Positions 19,187 through 27,103 of a stretch of 64,000 nucleotides of DNA are shown one piece after another (position 1 is the stretch's first letter; every line of letters starts with the position of its first letter). The stretch is from the NCBI RefSeq assembly GCF_014650675.1, contig NZ_BMVK01000007.1:310001-374000 (forward strand). The letters are read 5' to 3'. This stretch comes from Streptomyces anulatus (GTDB lineage: Bacteria > Actinomycetota > Actinomycetes > Streptomycetales > Streptomycetaceae). Under the pieces are notes generated by a model that was not told the DNA's origin, ran no database searches, and was given only the letters and a program-made list of their open reading frames with translations. The position numbers were made by a program, and so were the translations under genes.

Positions 19187-19201
19187 CGGGATATCATCCC
19201 G
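19187..19201. promoter_or_regulatory. Inverted repeat just before the XRE-cupin start
   Basis: CGGGAT-ATC-ATCCCG, a 6-bp perfect inverted repeat with 3-nt spacer, ends 4 bp before ATG 19205. Its position over the likely promoter suggests an operator for the adjacent regulator. Confidence 0.45.
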
Positions 19202-19204
19202 GAT

Positions 19205-19783
19205 ATGAGAGACGCGACGGAGGAGCCGGACCCCATGGACGTCCGGCTCGCCGTGAGACTGGCGGAGCTGCGCACCGAACACGGCTGGTCCCTCGACGAG
19301 TTGGCCCACCGCAGCGGGGTGAGCCGGTCGACGCTGTCCCGGCTGGAGCGCTGCGAGGTGAGCCCGACCGCCACCCTGCTCGGGCGGCTGTGCACGGTCT
19401 ACGGCCGGACCATGTCCCGGCTGCTCATGGAGGTGGAGGCGGAGCCCCCGTCCCTGGTGCCCGAGGCGCGGCAGGCGGTCTGGCGCGACGAGGAGGCCGG
19501 GTTCGTCCGGCGCTCGGTCTCGCCGCCGCACGCGGGACTGCGCGCCGAGGTCGTGGAGTCGATCCTCGAACCGGGTGCGTCGGTCGCCTACGAGGACGCA
19601 CCCGTGCCCGGTGTCGAGCAGCACATCTGGGTACAGGAAGGCACGGTGGAGGTGACGGTCGCCGCGGTGACGCACACCGTGCGCACCGGGGACTGCCTCC
19701 GTTTCCGGCTGCACGGCCCCTCCCGCTTCCGCTGCGCGGGCCCCGGACGGACCCGCTACGCCCTGCTCATCGTCCTGCCCTGA
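19205..19783 (+). CDS. XRE-family regulator with cupin domain
   Basis: This is a DNA-binding regulator of 192 residues. A helix-turn-helix of the XRE type (about residues 13-68, with LDELAHRSGVSRSTLSRLERCE) is followed by a C-terminal single cupin domain (about 110-190) that would sense a small ligand. Two starts are possible: ATG 19205, which would be leaderless or nearly so, and ATG 19235, which has GGAGGA about 10 nt upstream and begins MDVRLAVRL. The GNAT acetyltransferase follows about 100 bp downstream; XRE-cupin/GNAT pairs recur in actinomycetes, and this one probably controls the acetyltransferase and itself. Confidence 0.88.
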   Translation: MRDATEEPDPMDVRLAVRLAELRTEHGWSLDELAHRSGVSRSTLSRLERCEVSPTATLLGRLCTVYGRTMSRLLMEVEAEPPSLVPEARQAVWRDEEAGFVRRSVSPPHAGLRAEVVESILEPGASVAYEDAPVPGVEQHIWVQEGTVEVTVAAVTHTVRTGDCLRFRLHGPSRFRCAGPGRTRYALLIVLP

Positions 19784-19834
19784 CCCTCGACCCGGCCCCT
19801 CCCCGCCCTCTCCCCGCCCCGTCATCCCTCCCTA

Positions 19835-19870
19835 CCGTTCCGCCCGTTCCGACCGTTCCGCCCGTTCCGC
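19835..19870 (+). repeat. 9-bp tandem repeat upstream of GNAT gene
   Basis: There are four head-to-tail copies of CCGTTCCGC, the second with A in the last position. The array ends just before the GAAAGGA ribosome-binding site of the acetyltransferase gene. Confidence 0.9.
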
Positions 19871-19889
19871 CGCGAAAGGACTCCTGCCC

Positions 19890-20414
19890 ATGACCGAGAT
19901 CGTCCACGTGTCCGCCCCCGAGCTGGTCACGTACGCCGACGACCTGGCCGGCCTCCTGGCCGAGACCGTCGACGAGGGGTCCTCGGTGGGCTTCCTCGCC
20001 CCGTTGGACCGGGAGACGGCCGCCGCCTGGTGGCGTGAGCGGGCCGCCGACGTGGAGGCGGGGCGGATCGGCATCTGGATCGCCCGTGAGGGCGGCCGGG
20101 TCTCCGGAACGATCGCCCTGGTCCGCGCTCCGCTGCCGAACGCCCGGCACCGCGCGGAGGTCGCCAAGCTGATGGTCCGGCCCTCCGCGCGCGGCCAGGG
20201 ACTCGGCGGGGCGCTGCTGTCCGCCGTCGAGGCCTACGCCGCGACCGAGGGCATCACGCTGCTGATCCTGGACACCGAGAGCGGCAGCCTGGCCGAGCAG
20301 GTCTACCGCGGGGCGGGCTGGACGAAGGTCGGGAGCGTACCGGGATACGCGGCGGATCCCGCGGGCAGCCTCAAGCCGACCACCTTCTACTACAAGGAAC
20401 TCGCCGCTCCGTGA
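19890..20414 (+). CDS. GNAT-family N-acetyltransferase
   Basis: This acetyl-CoA-dependent acetyltransferase has 174 residues. Motif A is clear at about 100-115 (AKLMVRPSARGQGLGGALL), with the R/Q-x-x-G-x-G/A loop that binds the CoA pyrophosphate, and motif B follows near 130-150. GAAAGGA lies 10 nt upstream of ATG 19890. The substrate is not evident. It is likely co-regulated with the XRE-cupin protein upstream. Confidence 0.88.
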   Translation: MTEIVHVSAPELVTYADDLAGLLAETVDEGSSVGFLAPLDRETAAAWWRERAADVEAGRIGIWIAREGGRVSGTIALVRAPLPNARHRAEVAKLMVRPSARGQGLGGALLSAVEAYAATEGITLLILDTESGSLAEQVYRGAGWTKVGSVPGYAADPAGSLKPTTFYYKELAAP

Positions 20415-20464
20415 GCGGTGGGCGGCACAATGGGCACCACCACGCAATGATCAGGGAGAGTTTC

Positions 20465-20953
20465 ATGACGCTGCACGACATTCCGCTGCGCACCCTCACG
20501 GGCGAGCCGACGACGCTGGGCGCGTACAGCGGCCGGGCCGTCCTCCTGGTGAACGTGGCCTCCAAGTGCGGGCTCACTCCGCAGTACGAGGGCCTGGAGC
20601 GGTTGCAGCAGAACTACGGGGACCGGGGCCTGACCGTGCTCGGCGTCCCGTGCAACCAGTTCGCCGGGCAGGAGCCGGGCAGCGCGGAGGAGATCCAGAC
20701 CTTCTGCTCGACGACGTACGGGGTCACGTTCCCGCTGCTGGAGAAGATCGACGTCAACGGTGCGGACCGGCACCCGCTGTACGCGGAGCTGACGAAGCTG
20801 GCGGACGCGGACGGGGAGGCCGGGGACGTCCAGTGGAACTTCGAGAAGTTCCTCATCTCGCCGGCCGGTGAGCCGGTGGCCCGGCTCCGTCCGCGCTCCG
20901 AGCCCGAGGCCACGGAGGTCGTGGCGGCGATCGAGGCGCAGCTGCCCGGCTGA
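20465..20953 (+). CDS. Glutathione peroxidase-family thiol peroxidase
   Basis: This 162-residue peroxidase has a thioredoxin fold and reduces hydroperoxides. The catalytic tetrad pattern is visible: Cys in NVASKCGLT near 37, Gln in CNQFAGQEPG near 71, and Trp-Asn in QWNFEKFL near 126. It is the Cys, not selenocysteine, form. As Streptomyces lack glutathione, thioredoxin or mycothiol systems are the likely reductants. ATG 20465 has GGGAGAG shortly upstream; the in-frame upstream codons would overlap the GNAT stop. Confidence 0.92.
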   Translation: MTLHDIPLRTLTGEPTTLGAYSGRAVLLVNVASKCGLTPQYEGLERLQQNYGDRGLTVLGVPCNQFAGQEPGSAEEIQTFCSTTYGVTFPLLEKIDVNGADRHPLYAELTKLADADGEAGDVQWNFEKFLISPAGEPVARLRPRSEPEATEVVAAIEAQLPG

Positions 20954-20960
20954 GCATGAC

Positions 20961-21004
20961 GGAAGGGGGCGGTCCGGGACACGCGTACCGGACCGCCCCC
21001 TTCC
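20961..21004. terminator. 17-bp perfect hairpin, bidirectional
   Basis: The arms 20961-20977 and 20988-21004 are perfectly complementary, with a 10-nt loop, between the convergent peroxidase and acyl-CoA dehydrogenase genes. Confidence 0.88.
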
Positions 21005-21016
21005 CGCCTGTCGCCG

Positions 21017-22243
21017 TCAGCGGATCGGCATGCCCGACAGCGTGCGGGCGATCACCAGGCGCTGGATCTCGCTGGTGCCCTCGAAGATGGTGTAGATGGC
21101 CGCGTCGCGGTGCATGCGCTCGACCGGGTACTCGCGGGTGAAGCCGTTGCCGCCGAGGATCTGGATCGCCTGCGCGGTGACGTCCCGGGCGGTCTCGCTC
21201 GCGTACAGCTTCGACATGGAGCCCTCGGCCGAGGTGAACGGCTTTCCGGTGGTGGCCATCCAGGAGGCGCGCCAGACCAGCAGCCGGGCCGCGTCGATCC
21301 GGGTGCGCATGTCGGCGAGCTGGAAGGCGATGCCCTGGTTGTCGATGATCGGGCGGCCGAACTGGCTGCGGGTCTTCGCGTAGTCGAGGGCGACCTCGTA
21401 GGCCGCGCGGGCGGTGCCCACGGCCATCGCGCCGACGGCCGGGCGGGAGGCCTCGAAGGTGGCCATCGCGGCGTTCTTGACGCGCTCGCCGCCGGACTTG
21501 GCGCGCTCCCGCGCGCGGGCGAGGCGCTCGTCGAGCTTCTCCTTGCCGCCGAGCAGGCAGTGTCCGGGGACGCGGACGTCCTCCAGGACCACCTCGGCGG
21601 TGTGGGACGCGCGGATGCCGTGCTTCTTGAACTTCTGGCCCTGGGAGAGGCCGGGGGTGTCCGGCGGCACGATGAAGGAGGCGTGGCCCTTGGAGCCGAT
21701 GTCGGGGTCGACGACGGCGACGACGACGTGGACGTTGGCTATGCCGCCGTTGGTCGCCCAGGTCTTGGTCCCGTTGAGGACCCACTCGTCCTTGGCCGCG
21801 TCATAGACGGCCCGGGTGCGCATCGAGGCGACGTCGGAGCCGGCGTCGGGCTCGGAGGAGCAGAAGGCGGCGACCTTCACGTCGTCGGCGTCGCCGTACA
21901 TCTGCGGGATCCAGGTGCCGATCTGCTCCTCGGTGCCGTTGGCGAGGACGCCGACGGCCGCCAGGCCCGTACCGACGATCGACAGGGCGATGCCCGCGTC
22001 GCCCCAGAAGAGCTCTTCCATGGCCATGGGGATGCCGAGCCCCGTAGGGTCGAAGAACTGCTGGGCGTAGAAGTCCAGGGAGTAGATGCCGACCTTGGCC
22101 GCTTCCTGGATGACGGGCCAGGGCGTCTCCTCACGCTCGTCCCACTCCGAGGCGGCGGGGCGGATGACATCCGCCGCGAAGCCGTGGAGCCAGTCCTTGA
22201 CCTGCTTCTGGTCGTCATTGAGCTCAAGCGTGAACTCGGCCAT
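21017..22243 (-). CDS. Acyl-CoA dehydrogenase
   Basis: This flavoprotein of 408 residues carries out the first step of fatty acyl-CoA beta-oxidation or a related acyl-CoA desaturation. The N-terminal helical domain (about 1-125), central beta domain (AAFCSSEPDAGSD near 125 and WVLNGTKTWATNGG near 155), and C-terminal helical domain (QFGRPIIDNQGIAFQLADM near 290, and QILGGNGFTREYPVERMHRDA with YTIFEGTSEIQ near 365-400) are all present. The EGTSEIQ glutamate is in the normal place for the catalytic base of short/medium-chain enzymes. ATG 22243 has GGAGGGG upstream. It is divergent from a TetR regulator with operator-like repeats in between. Confidence 0.93.
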   Translation of the reverse strand: MAEFTLELNDDQKQVKDWLHGFAADVIRPAASEWDEREETPWPVIQEAAKVGIYSLDFYAQQFFDPTGLGIPMAMEELFWGDAGIALSIVGTGLAAVGVLANGTEEQIGTWIPQMYGDADDVKVAAFCSSEPDAGSDVASMRTRAVYDAAKDEWVLNGTKTWATNGGIANVHVVVAVVDPDIGSKGHASFIVPPDTPGLSQGQKFKKHGIRASHTAEVVLEDVRVPGHCLLGGKEKLDERLARARERAKSGGERVKNAAMATFEASRPAVGAMAVGTARAAYEVALDYAKTRSQFGRPIIDNQGIAFQLADMRTRIDAARLLVWRASWMATTGKPFTSAEGSMSKLYASETARDVTAQAIQILGGNGFTREYPVERMHRDAAIYTIFEGTSEIQRLVIARTLSGMPIR

Positions 22244-22276
22244 GTTCCCCTCCAGGCACTGCGGCGAAAACCGTGT

Positions 22277-22313
22277 GTTACTTGCGGTAACCACAGTCTG
22301 TTACCGGCAAGTA
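22277..22313. promoter_or_regulatory. TetR operator candidate in acd/TetR divergent region
   Basis: GTTAC-TTGCG-GTAAC (22277-22291) is a perfect 5-bp palindrome. It also pairs as a larger imperfect inverted repeat with GTTACCGGCAAGT (22300-22312). It lies between the start of the acyl-CoA dehydrogenase and the start of the TetR gene. Confidence 0.7.
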
Positions 22314-22426
22314 GGTACTGTCAACCGCCACGGAGCCGATCAGGCGTCCGCCCTGCGGAGTGTTACGTTGCGCGGGCGTGCAGAGGCGATGCGACGCATC
22401 GCGTGGCCAGGGGTGGGAGAGACGAC

Positions 22427-23083
22427 ATGGAGACCGCACGAAGCGCCGAGCGACAGCGGACCGCGGCCGAGAGCCGTCGCCGCGAGTTGCTGGAAGCGGC
22501 GGACCGGGTGGTGCTCAGGGACGGACCACAGGCCTCGATGAACGCCATCGCCGCCGAGGCCGGGATCACCAAACCCATCCTCTACCGCCACTTCGGGGAC
22601 AAGGGCGGCCTCTACCGCGCCCTCGCCAAGCGCCACACCGACGCGCTGCTCATCGCCCTGCGCGCCGCCCTGGACGCACCCGCCGACCGGCGCGAGCGGG
22701 TGGAGTCGACGCTCGACACCTATCTCGCCGCGATCGAGGCCCGCCCCCAGGTCTACCGCTTCCTGATGCACCCGTCCGACAGCGCCGACGCCACCCCCTC
22801 CCCCGAGCAGGGCTTCGACGTCGGCCGGCACTCCGCCCCGCTGCTGCGCCGCCTCGGCGAGGAGCTGGGCCAGGTGATCGCCGAGCGGGTCGACCTGGGC
22901 CCCGACAGCGAGCAGATGGCCCGCATCTGGGGGCACGGGATCGTCGGCATGATGCACGCGGCGGGCGACTGGTGGCTCGGCGACCGGCCCTGCTCCCGCG
23001 AACGGCTGGTGAGCAGCCTCGCCGATCTGCTGTGGGGCAGGCTCGCGGAGGCGGGCGACCTCCAGGGCGGTCCGGGGTTCTGA
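22427..23083 (+). CDS. TetR-family transcriptional regulator
   Basis: This 218-residue regulator has an N-terminal helix-turn-helix (about 12-60, with NAIAAEAGITKPILYRHFGDKGGLYRAL) and a C-terminal ligand-binding/dimer domain. It is divergent from an acyl-CoA dehydrogenase and the operator-like GTTAC-N5-GTAAC repeats between them suggest control of fatty acid catabolism by acyl-CoA, which is inference. GGGAGA lies 7-8 nt before ATG 22427. The upstream in-frame region overlaps the divergent gene antisense and is rejected. Confidence 0.9.
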   Translation: METARSAERQRTAAESRRRELLEAADRVVLRDGPQASMNAIAAEAGITKPILYRHFGDKGGLYRALAKRHTDALLIALRAALDAPADRRERVESTLDTYLAAIEARPQVYRFLMHPSDSADATPSPEQGFDVGRHSAPLLRRLGEELGQVIAERVDLGPDSEQMARIWGHGIVGMMHAAGDWWLGDRPCSRERLVSSLADLLWGRLAEAGDLQGGPGF

Positions 23084-23119
23084 ACCCTCTCCGCCCGCCG
23101 GCCCGGGAGCCCGGCGCGC

Positions 23120-23665
23120 TCAGCCCTTGCGCGCCCAGGGTGCGCGGCGCGCCGCGCGCAGCGCCCGGGTACGCCGCAGCCCGGTCAGCCGGTCGGTGTA
23201 GACCGTGCCCTCCAGGTGGTCGCACTCGTGCTGGAGGCACCGGGCGAACCACCCGGTCCCGGCGATCCGGACCGGCTCGCCGGTCATCGTCAGACCCTCG
23301 ACGACCGCGTGGTCGAAGCGATCCGTGCCCGCTTCCAGACCGGGAAGTGACAGACAGCCCTCCGGTCCGCGTACGGTGAGTCCGTCCGCCTCGACCAGTT
23401 CGGGATTGACCACGTGTCCCAGATGGCGGACATCGTCGTCGTCCGGGCAGTCGTAGACGAACACCTTGAGCGGGACGCCGACCTGGTTGGCGGCGAGCCC
23501 GACACCCTGCGCGGCGTACATCGTGGCGAACATGTCCTCGACCAGCCTCGCCAGCGACGGGCCGAAGTCCGTGACGTCCTCGCAGGCGCGGTGGAGCAAC
23601 GGGTCGCCGAGAAGACTCATCTCACGGACGAGTCCGGAACTGCCGGGGATCGGGCGGTTTCGCAT
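23120..23665 (-). CDS. def: Peptide deformylase
   Basis: This Fe/Zn hydrolase of about 181 residues removes the formyl group from new protein N-termini. All three motifs are seen: GVGLAANQVG near 61, EGCLSLPG near 112 (the Cys ligand), and QHECDHLEG near 154, whose two His are the other ligands and whose Glu is catalytic. ATG 23665 gives a normal length, though the site upstream is weak, so an internal Met or another start is possible. It is one of several deformylases expected in Streptomyces and is divergent from murT. Confidence 0.93.
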   Translation of the reverse strand: MRNRPIPGSSGLVREMSLLGDPLLHRACEDVTDFGPSLARLVEDMFATMYAAQGVGLAANQVGVPLKVFVYDCPDDDDVRHLGHVVNPELVEADGLTVRGPEGCLSLPGLEAGTDRFDHAVVEGLTMTGEPVRIAGTGWFARCLQHECDHLEGTVYTDRLTGLRRTRALRAARRAPWARKG

Positions 23666-23779
23666 GGCGGCAAGCGTACGTTCCGCCGGGACCGGGGAGT
23701 TCCCGTGGTGCCGCGGTGCGGTCGCCGCGCCGGACATCGATAGGCTGGGCGCGGACCGATGCAAGGAGGATCTAGGACG

Positions 23780-25018
23780 ATGGCAGGCAACACGGAGCCG
23801 TTGTCGCCGCGGGCCAAACTGGCCGTGACGGCGGGCAAGGCCGCGGCGGCGGTGTCACGCGCCGCGGGGCGGGGCAGCGGATCGGTGATCGGCGGCCGGG
23901 TGGCGCTCAAACTCGACCCCGACCTGCTGGGGCGGCTGGCGCAGCACCTGGACGTGATCCTCGTGTCGGCGACGAACGGCAAGACGACCACCACACGGCT
24001 GATCGCCGAGGCACTGCGGGCCGCCGGGCCCGTCGTGTCGAACGCGCTCGGCGCGAACATGCCCGCGGGCATCACCTCGGCGCTGGCCGGCGGCTCGGAC
24101 GCGAAGTTCGGCGTGATCGAGGTCGACGAGAAGTATCTGGCGGGTGTCGCGCGCGACACCACGCCCAAGGCGATCGCCCTGCTCAACCTCTCCCGCGACC
24201 AGTTGGACCGCGCGGCGGAGACCCGGATGATGGCCGAGCAGTGGCGCGAGGGCCTTTCCGGCTCGAAGGCCGTGGTCATCGCGAACGCGGACGACCCGCT
24301 GGTCGTCTGGGCGGCCTCCTCCTCGCCCAACGTGGTGTGGGTGGCGGCCGGTCAGGCGTGGAAGGACGACGCCTGGTCCTGCCCGTCCTGCGGCGGTGTG
24401 ATGCAGCGCCCGGGCGACGACTGGTTCTGCGGGCAGTGCGGCTTCCGCCGCCCCGCCCCGAGCTGGGCGCTGAACGGCGACTACGTCCTGGACCCGCACG
24501 GTTCGGCGTGGCCGATCCACCTCCAGCTGCCGGGCCGCGCGAACAAGGCGAACGCCACCAGTTCCGCCGCTGTCGCCGCCGTCTTCGGCGTGCCGCCGCA
24601 GGTCGCGCTGGAGCGGATGTACCAGGTGCAGGCGGTGGCCGGACGCTACGACGTCGTCACCTTCCAGAACCGTGAGCTGCGTCTGCTGCTGGCGAAGAAC
24701 CCGGCCGGCTGGCTGGAGACGTTCTCGCTGATCGACCCGCCGCCGACGCCGGTGATCCTCTCGGTGAACGCGCGCGGCGCGGACGGCACCGACACCTCCT
24801 GGCTGTGGGACGTGGACTACACGCAGCTGGCGGGTCACCCGATCTTCGTGCTCGGCGACCGGAAGCTGGACCTCGCGGTCCGGCTCGAGGTGGCCGGTCT
24901 CGACTTCCGGGTCTGCGAGACGCTCGACGAGGCCGTGCAGTACGCACCGCCCGGCCGCATCGAGGTCATCGCCAACTACACCGCCTTCCAGGATCTGCGC
25001 CGTCGTGTCGGCAACTGA
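23780..25018 (+). CDS. murT: Lipid II isoglutaminyl synthase, MurT subunit
   Basis: This Mur-ligase-like protein of 412 residues amidates the alpha-carboxyl of D-Glu in lipid II together with GatD. The ATP-binding loop (SATNGKTTTTRLIAEAL) is at about 57-73. A four-cysteine zinc ribbon CPSCGG...CGQCGF is at about 204-225, and the C-terminal DUF1727 domain follows (about 300-412). AAGGAGGA, one of the strongest ribosome-binding sites in the window, lies 9-10 nt before ATG 23780. The partner gatD follows 34 nt downstream in the same operon. Confidence 0.95.
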   Translation: MAGNTEPLSPRAKLAVTAGKAAAAVSRAAGRGSGSVIGGRVALKLDPDLLGRLAQHLDVILVSATNGKTTTTRLIAEALRAAGPVVSNALGANMPAGITSALAGGSDAKFGVIEVDEKYLAGVARDTTPKAIALLNLSRDQLDRAAETRMMAEQWREGLSGSKAVVIANADDPLVVWAASSSPNVVWVAAGQAWKDDAWSCPSCGGVMQRPGDDWFCGQCGFRRPAPSWALNGDYVLDPHGSAWPIHLQLPGRANKANATSSAAVAAVFGVPPQVALERMYQVQAVAGRYDVVTFQNRELRLLLAKNPAGWLETFSLIDPPPTPVILSVNARGADGTDTSWLWDVDYTQLAGHPIFVLGDRKLDLAVRLEVAGLDFRVCETLDEAVQYAPPGRIEVIANYTAFQDLRRRVGN

Positions 25019-25052
25019 CCCCGGCCCCGGCCACCTCCGGAGAGGACGAAGC

Positions 25053-25781
25053 ATGAGCAACAACGGTCTGCGTCTGGTCTGGGTCTACCCCGACCTGCTC
25101 AGCACCTACGGCGATCAGGGCAACGCCCTGGTCGTGGAGCGGCGGGCCCGCCAGCGCGGTCTGGACGTGCAGCGCGTCGACGTGCGCAGCGACCAGCCGG
25201 TGCCGACGTCCGGCGACATCTATCTGATCGGCGGCGGTGAGGACCGGCCGCAGCGCCTCGCGGCCGAGCGGCTGCGCCGTGACGGCGGGCTGAGCCGGGC
25301 CGCGTCCAACGGCGCGATCATCTTCTCGGTCTGCGCGGGCTACCAGATCCTCGGGCACGAGTTCGTCAACGACCTCGGCGAGCGCGAGGCCGGTCTCGGT
25401 CTGCTCGACGTGGTCTCCACCCGCGGCGAGGGCGCGCGGTGCGTCGGCGACGTCCTGGCGGACATCGACCCGCACCTCGGGCTGCCGCCGCTGACCGGGT
25501 TCGAGAACCACCAGGGCGTCACCCATCTCGGCCCGACGGCACGGCCGTTCGCCCGGGTGCAGTTCGGCCGGGGCAACGGCACCGGGGACGGCACGGAAGG
25601 CGCGTACAACGACACGGTCTTCGGGACGTACATGCACGGCCCCGTGATGGCCCGCAACCCGCTGATCGCCGATCTGCTGCTGAAGCTGGCCCTCGACGTG
25701 AACGCGCTGCCGCCCACCGACGACCGCTGGTACGAGGCGCTGCGCGCCGAGCGGATCGCCTCGGCGACACAGCCCGCCTGA
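25053..25781 (+). CDS. gatD: Lipid II isoglutaminyl synthase, GatD glutaminase subunit
   Basis: This 242-residue class I glutamine amidotransferase of the CobB/CobQ type provides ammonia for MurT. The nucleophile Cys is in FSVCAGYQILG (near 93). A conserved GFENHQGVTHLG block is near 149, and the catalytic His in GTYMHGPVMARNP is near 190. GGAGAGGA sits 7 nt before ATG 25053. It follows murT directly, as in most Gram-positive genomes. Confidence 0.94.
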   Translation: MSNNGLRLVWVYPDLLSTYGDQGNALVVERRARQRGLDVQRVDVRSDQPVPTSGDIYLIGGGEDRPQRLAAERLRRDGGLSRAASNGAIIFSVCAGYQILGHEFVNDLGEREAGLGLLDVVSTRGEGARCVGDVLADIDPHLGLPPLTGFENHQGVTHLGPTARPFARVQFGRGNGTGDGTEGAYNDTVFGTYMHGPVMARNPLIADLLLKLALDVNALPPTDDRWYEALRAERIASATQPA

Positions 25782-25789
25782 GGCGTTTT

Positions 25790-25840
25790 CCGCTCGCCTG
25801 AGCGGTGTCCTCCTGAGGGGATTTCCGCTCGGTTGAGCGG
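25790..25840 (+). repeat. Duplicated short hairpins after gatD
   Basis: Two near-identical stem-loops occur 35 bp apart: CCGCTC-GCCT-GAGCGG (25790-25805) and CCGCTC-GGTT-GAGCGG (25825-25840), each preceded by TTTC/TTC and followed by TGTCC or AGTCC. They could form terminators for gatD. Confidence 0.75.
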
Positions 25841-25955
25841 AGTCCAGCAGGCGGACGGCCGGTTCGGTCCCGCCACCCTGCGCCGGTAGGGTGGCGGGGA
25901 TCCAACCGGACGACGTGGTCCGGTCATCGACCCACGTTGCAAAGGTTTTCGGGCC

Positions 25956-26981
25956 ATGCGCATTGGCGTACTCACCTCCGGCGGCGACTGCCCCGGCCTC
26001 AACGCCGTCATCCGTTCCGTCGTGCACCGCGCGGTGGTGGACCACGGCGACGAGGTCATCGGCTTCCACGACGGCTGGAAAGGCCTGCTGGAGTGCGACT
26101 ACCGCAAGCTCGACCTTGACGCGGTGGGCGGCATCCTGGCCCGCGGCGGCACGATCCTCGGTTCCTCCCGGGTCCAGCCCGCACATCTGCGCGACGGCGT
26201 GGAGCGCGCCCGCGGCCATGTGGCGGACCTCGGCCTGGACGCCATCATCCCGATCGGCGGCGAGGGCACCCTCAAGGCCGCGAACCTCCTCTCCGAGGCC
26301 GGTCTCCCGATCGTCGGCGTCCCGAAGACCATCGACAACGACATCGCCTCCACCGACGTCACCTTCGGCTTCGACACCGCCGTCGGCGTCGCCACCGAGG
26401 CGCTGGACCGGCTGAAGACCACCGCCGAGTCGCACCAGCGGGTGCTGATCGTCGAGGTCATGGGCCGGCACACCGGCTGGATCGCCCTGCACTCCGGCAT
26501 GGCCGCCGGCGCCCACGCCATCGTGGTGCCCGAGCGCCCCTTCGACATCGACGAGCTGACCGAGCTGGTCGGCAAGCGCTTCTCGGCGGGCAAGAAGTTC
26601 GCCATCGTGGTGGTCGCCGAGGGCGCCAAGCCCCGCGAGGGCTCCATGCAGTTCGAGCAGGGCGTCAAGGACATCTACGGTCACGAGCGGTTCGCCGGGG
26701 TGGCCACACAGCTCTCCGGGGAGCTGGAGCAGCGGCTCGGCAAGGAGGCCCGCCCGGTCATCCTCGGCCACGTCCAGCGCGGCGGCACGCCCACCGCGTA
26801 CGACCGGGTCCTGGCGACCCGGTTCGGCTGGCACGCGGTGGAGGCGGCGCACCGGGGCGAGTTCGGGATGCTGACCGCGCTGCGCGGCACCGACATCGTG
26901 ATGGTCCCGCTGGGCGAGGCCGTCGAGACGCTGAAGACGGTCCCCGCCGAGCGGTACGCCGAGGCGGAGTGCGTGCTCTAG
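25956..26981 (+). CDS. pfkA: 6-phosphofructokinase
   Basis: This 341-residue enzyme phosphorylates fructose 6-phosphate to the 1,6-bisphosphate in glycolysis. Motifs are GGDCPGLNA near the N-terminus, IGGEGTLKAA at 100-109, PKTIDND at 123-129 and MGRHTGWIAL near 169. Gly104 with Lys124 is a mixed signature: Gly104 predicts ATP as phosphoryl donor, whereas Lys124 is usual for pyrophosphate enzymes. ATP use is favoured because Gly104 is the main determinant and actinobacterial ATP enzymes share this pair. AAAGG lies about 12 nt before ATG 25956. A strong terminator follows. Confidence 0.93.
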   Translation: MRIGVLTSGGDCPGLNAVIRSVVHRAVVDHGDEVIGFHDGWKGLLECDYRKLDLDAVGGILARGGTILGSSRVQPAHLRDGVERARGHVADLGLDAIIPIGGEGTLKAANLLSEAGLPIVGVPKTIDNDIASTDVTFGFDTAVGVATEALDRLKTTAESHQRVLIVEVMGRHTGWIALHSGMAAGAHAIVVPERPFDIDELTELVGKRFSAGKKFAIVVVAEGAKPREGSMQFEQGVKDIYGHERFAGVATQLSGELEQRLGKEARPVILGHVQRGGTPTAYDRVLATRFGWHAVEAAHRGEFGMLTALRGTDIVMVPLGEAVETLKTVPAERYAEAECVL

Positions 26982-27006
26982 AACACTTCCTCAGGACACG
27001 TCGTCC

Positions 27007-27046
27007 AGAACTGCCCCCGGCCGCAACCGCGGCCGGGGGCAGTTCT
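27007..27046 (+). terminator. 18-bp perfect hairpin after pfkA
   Basis: The arms 27007-27024 and 27029-27046 pair without mismatch around the 4-nt loop AACC, 25 bp after the pfkA stop. No U-tract follows. Confidence 0.88.
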
Positions 27047-27103
27047 ACTCTGGACCGGACAACCGGCACGAAACGGGGACGTGTCCCCATCGGGAGTGAA
27101 CAG

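Noticed and set aside
25782..25955. Small RNA or riboswitch upstream of pfkA
   Set aside because: Only short duplicated hairpins are seen; no conserved riboswitch blocks could be matched.
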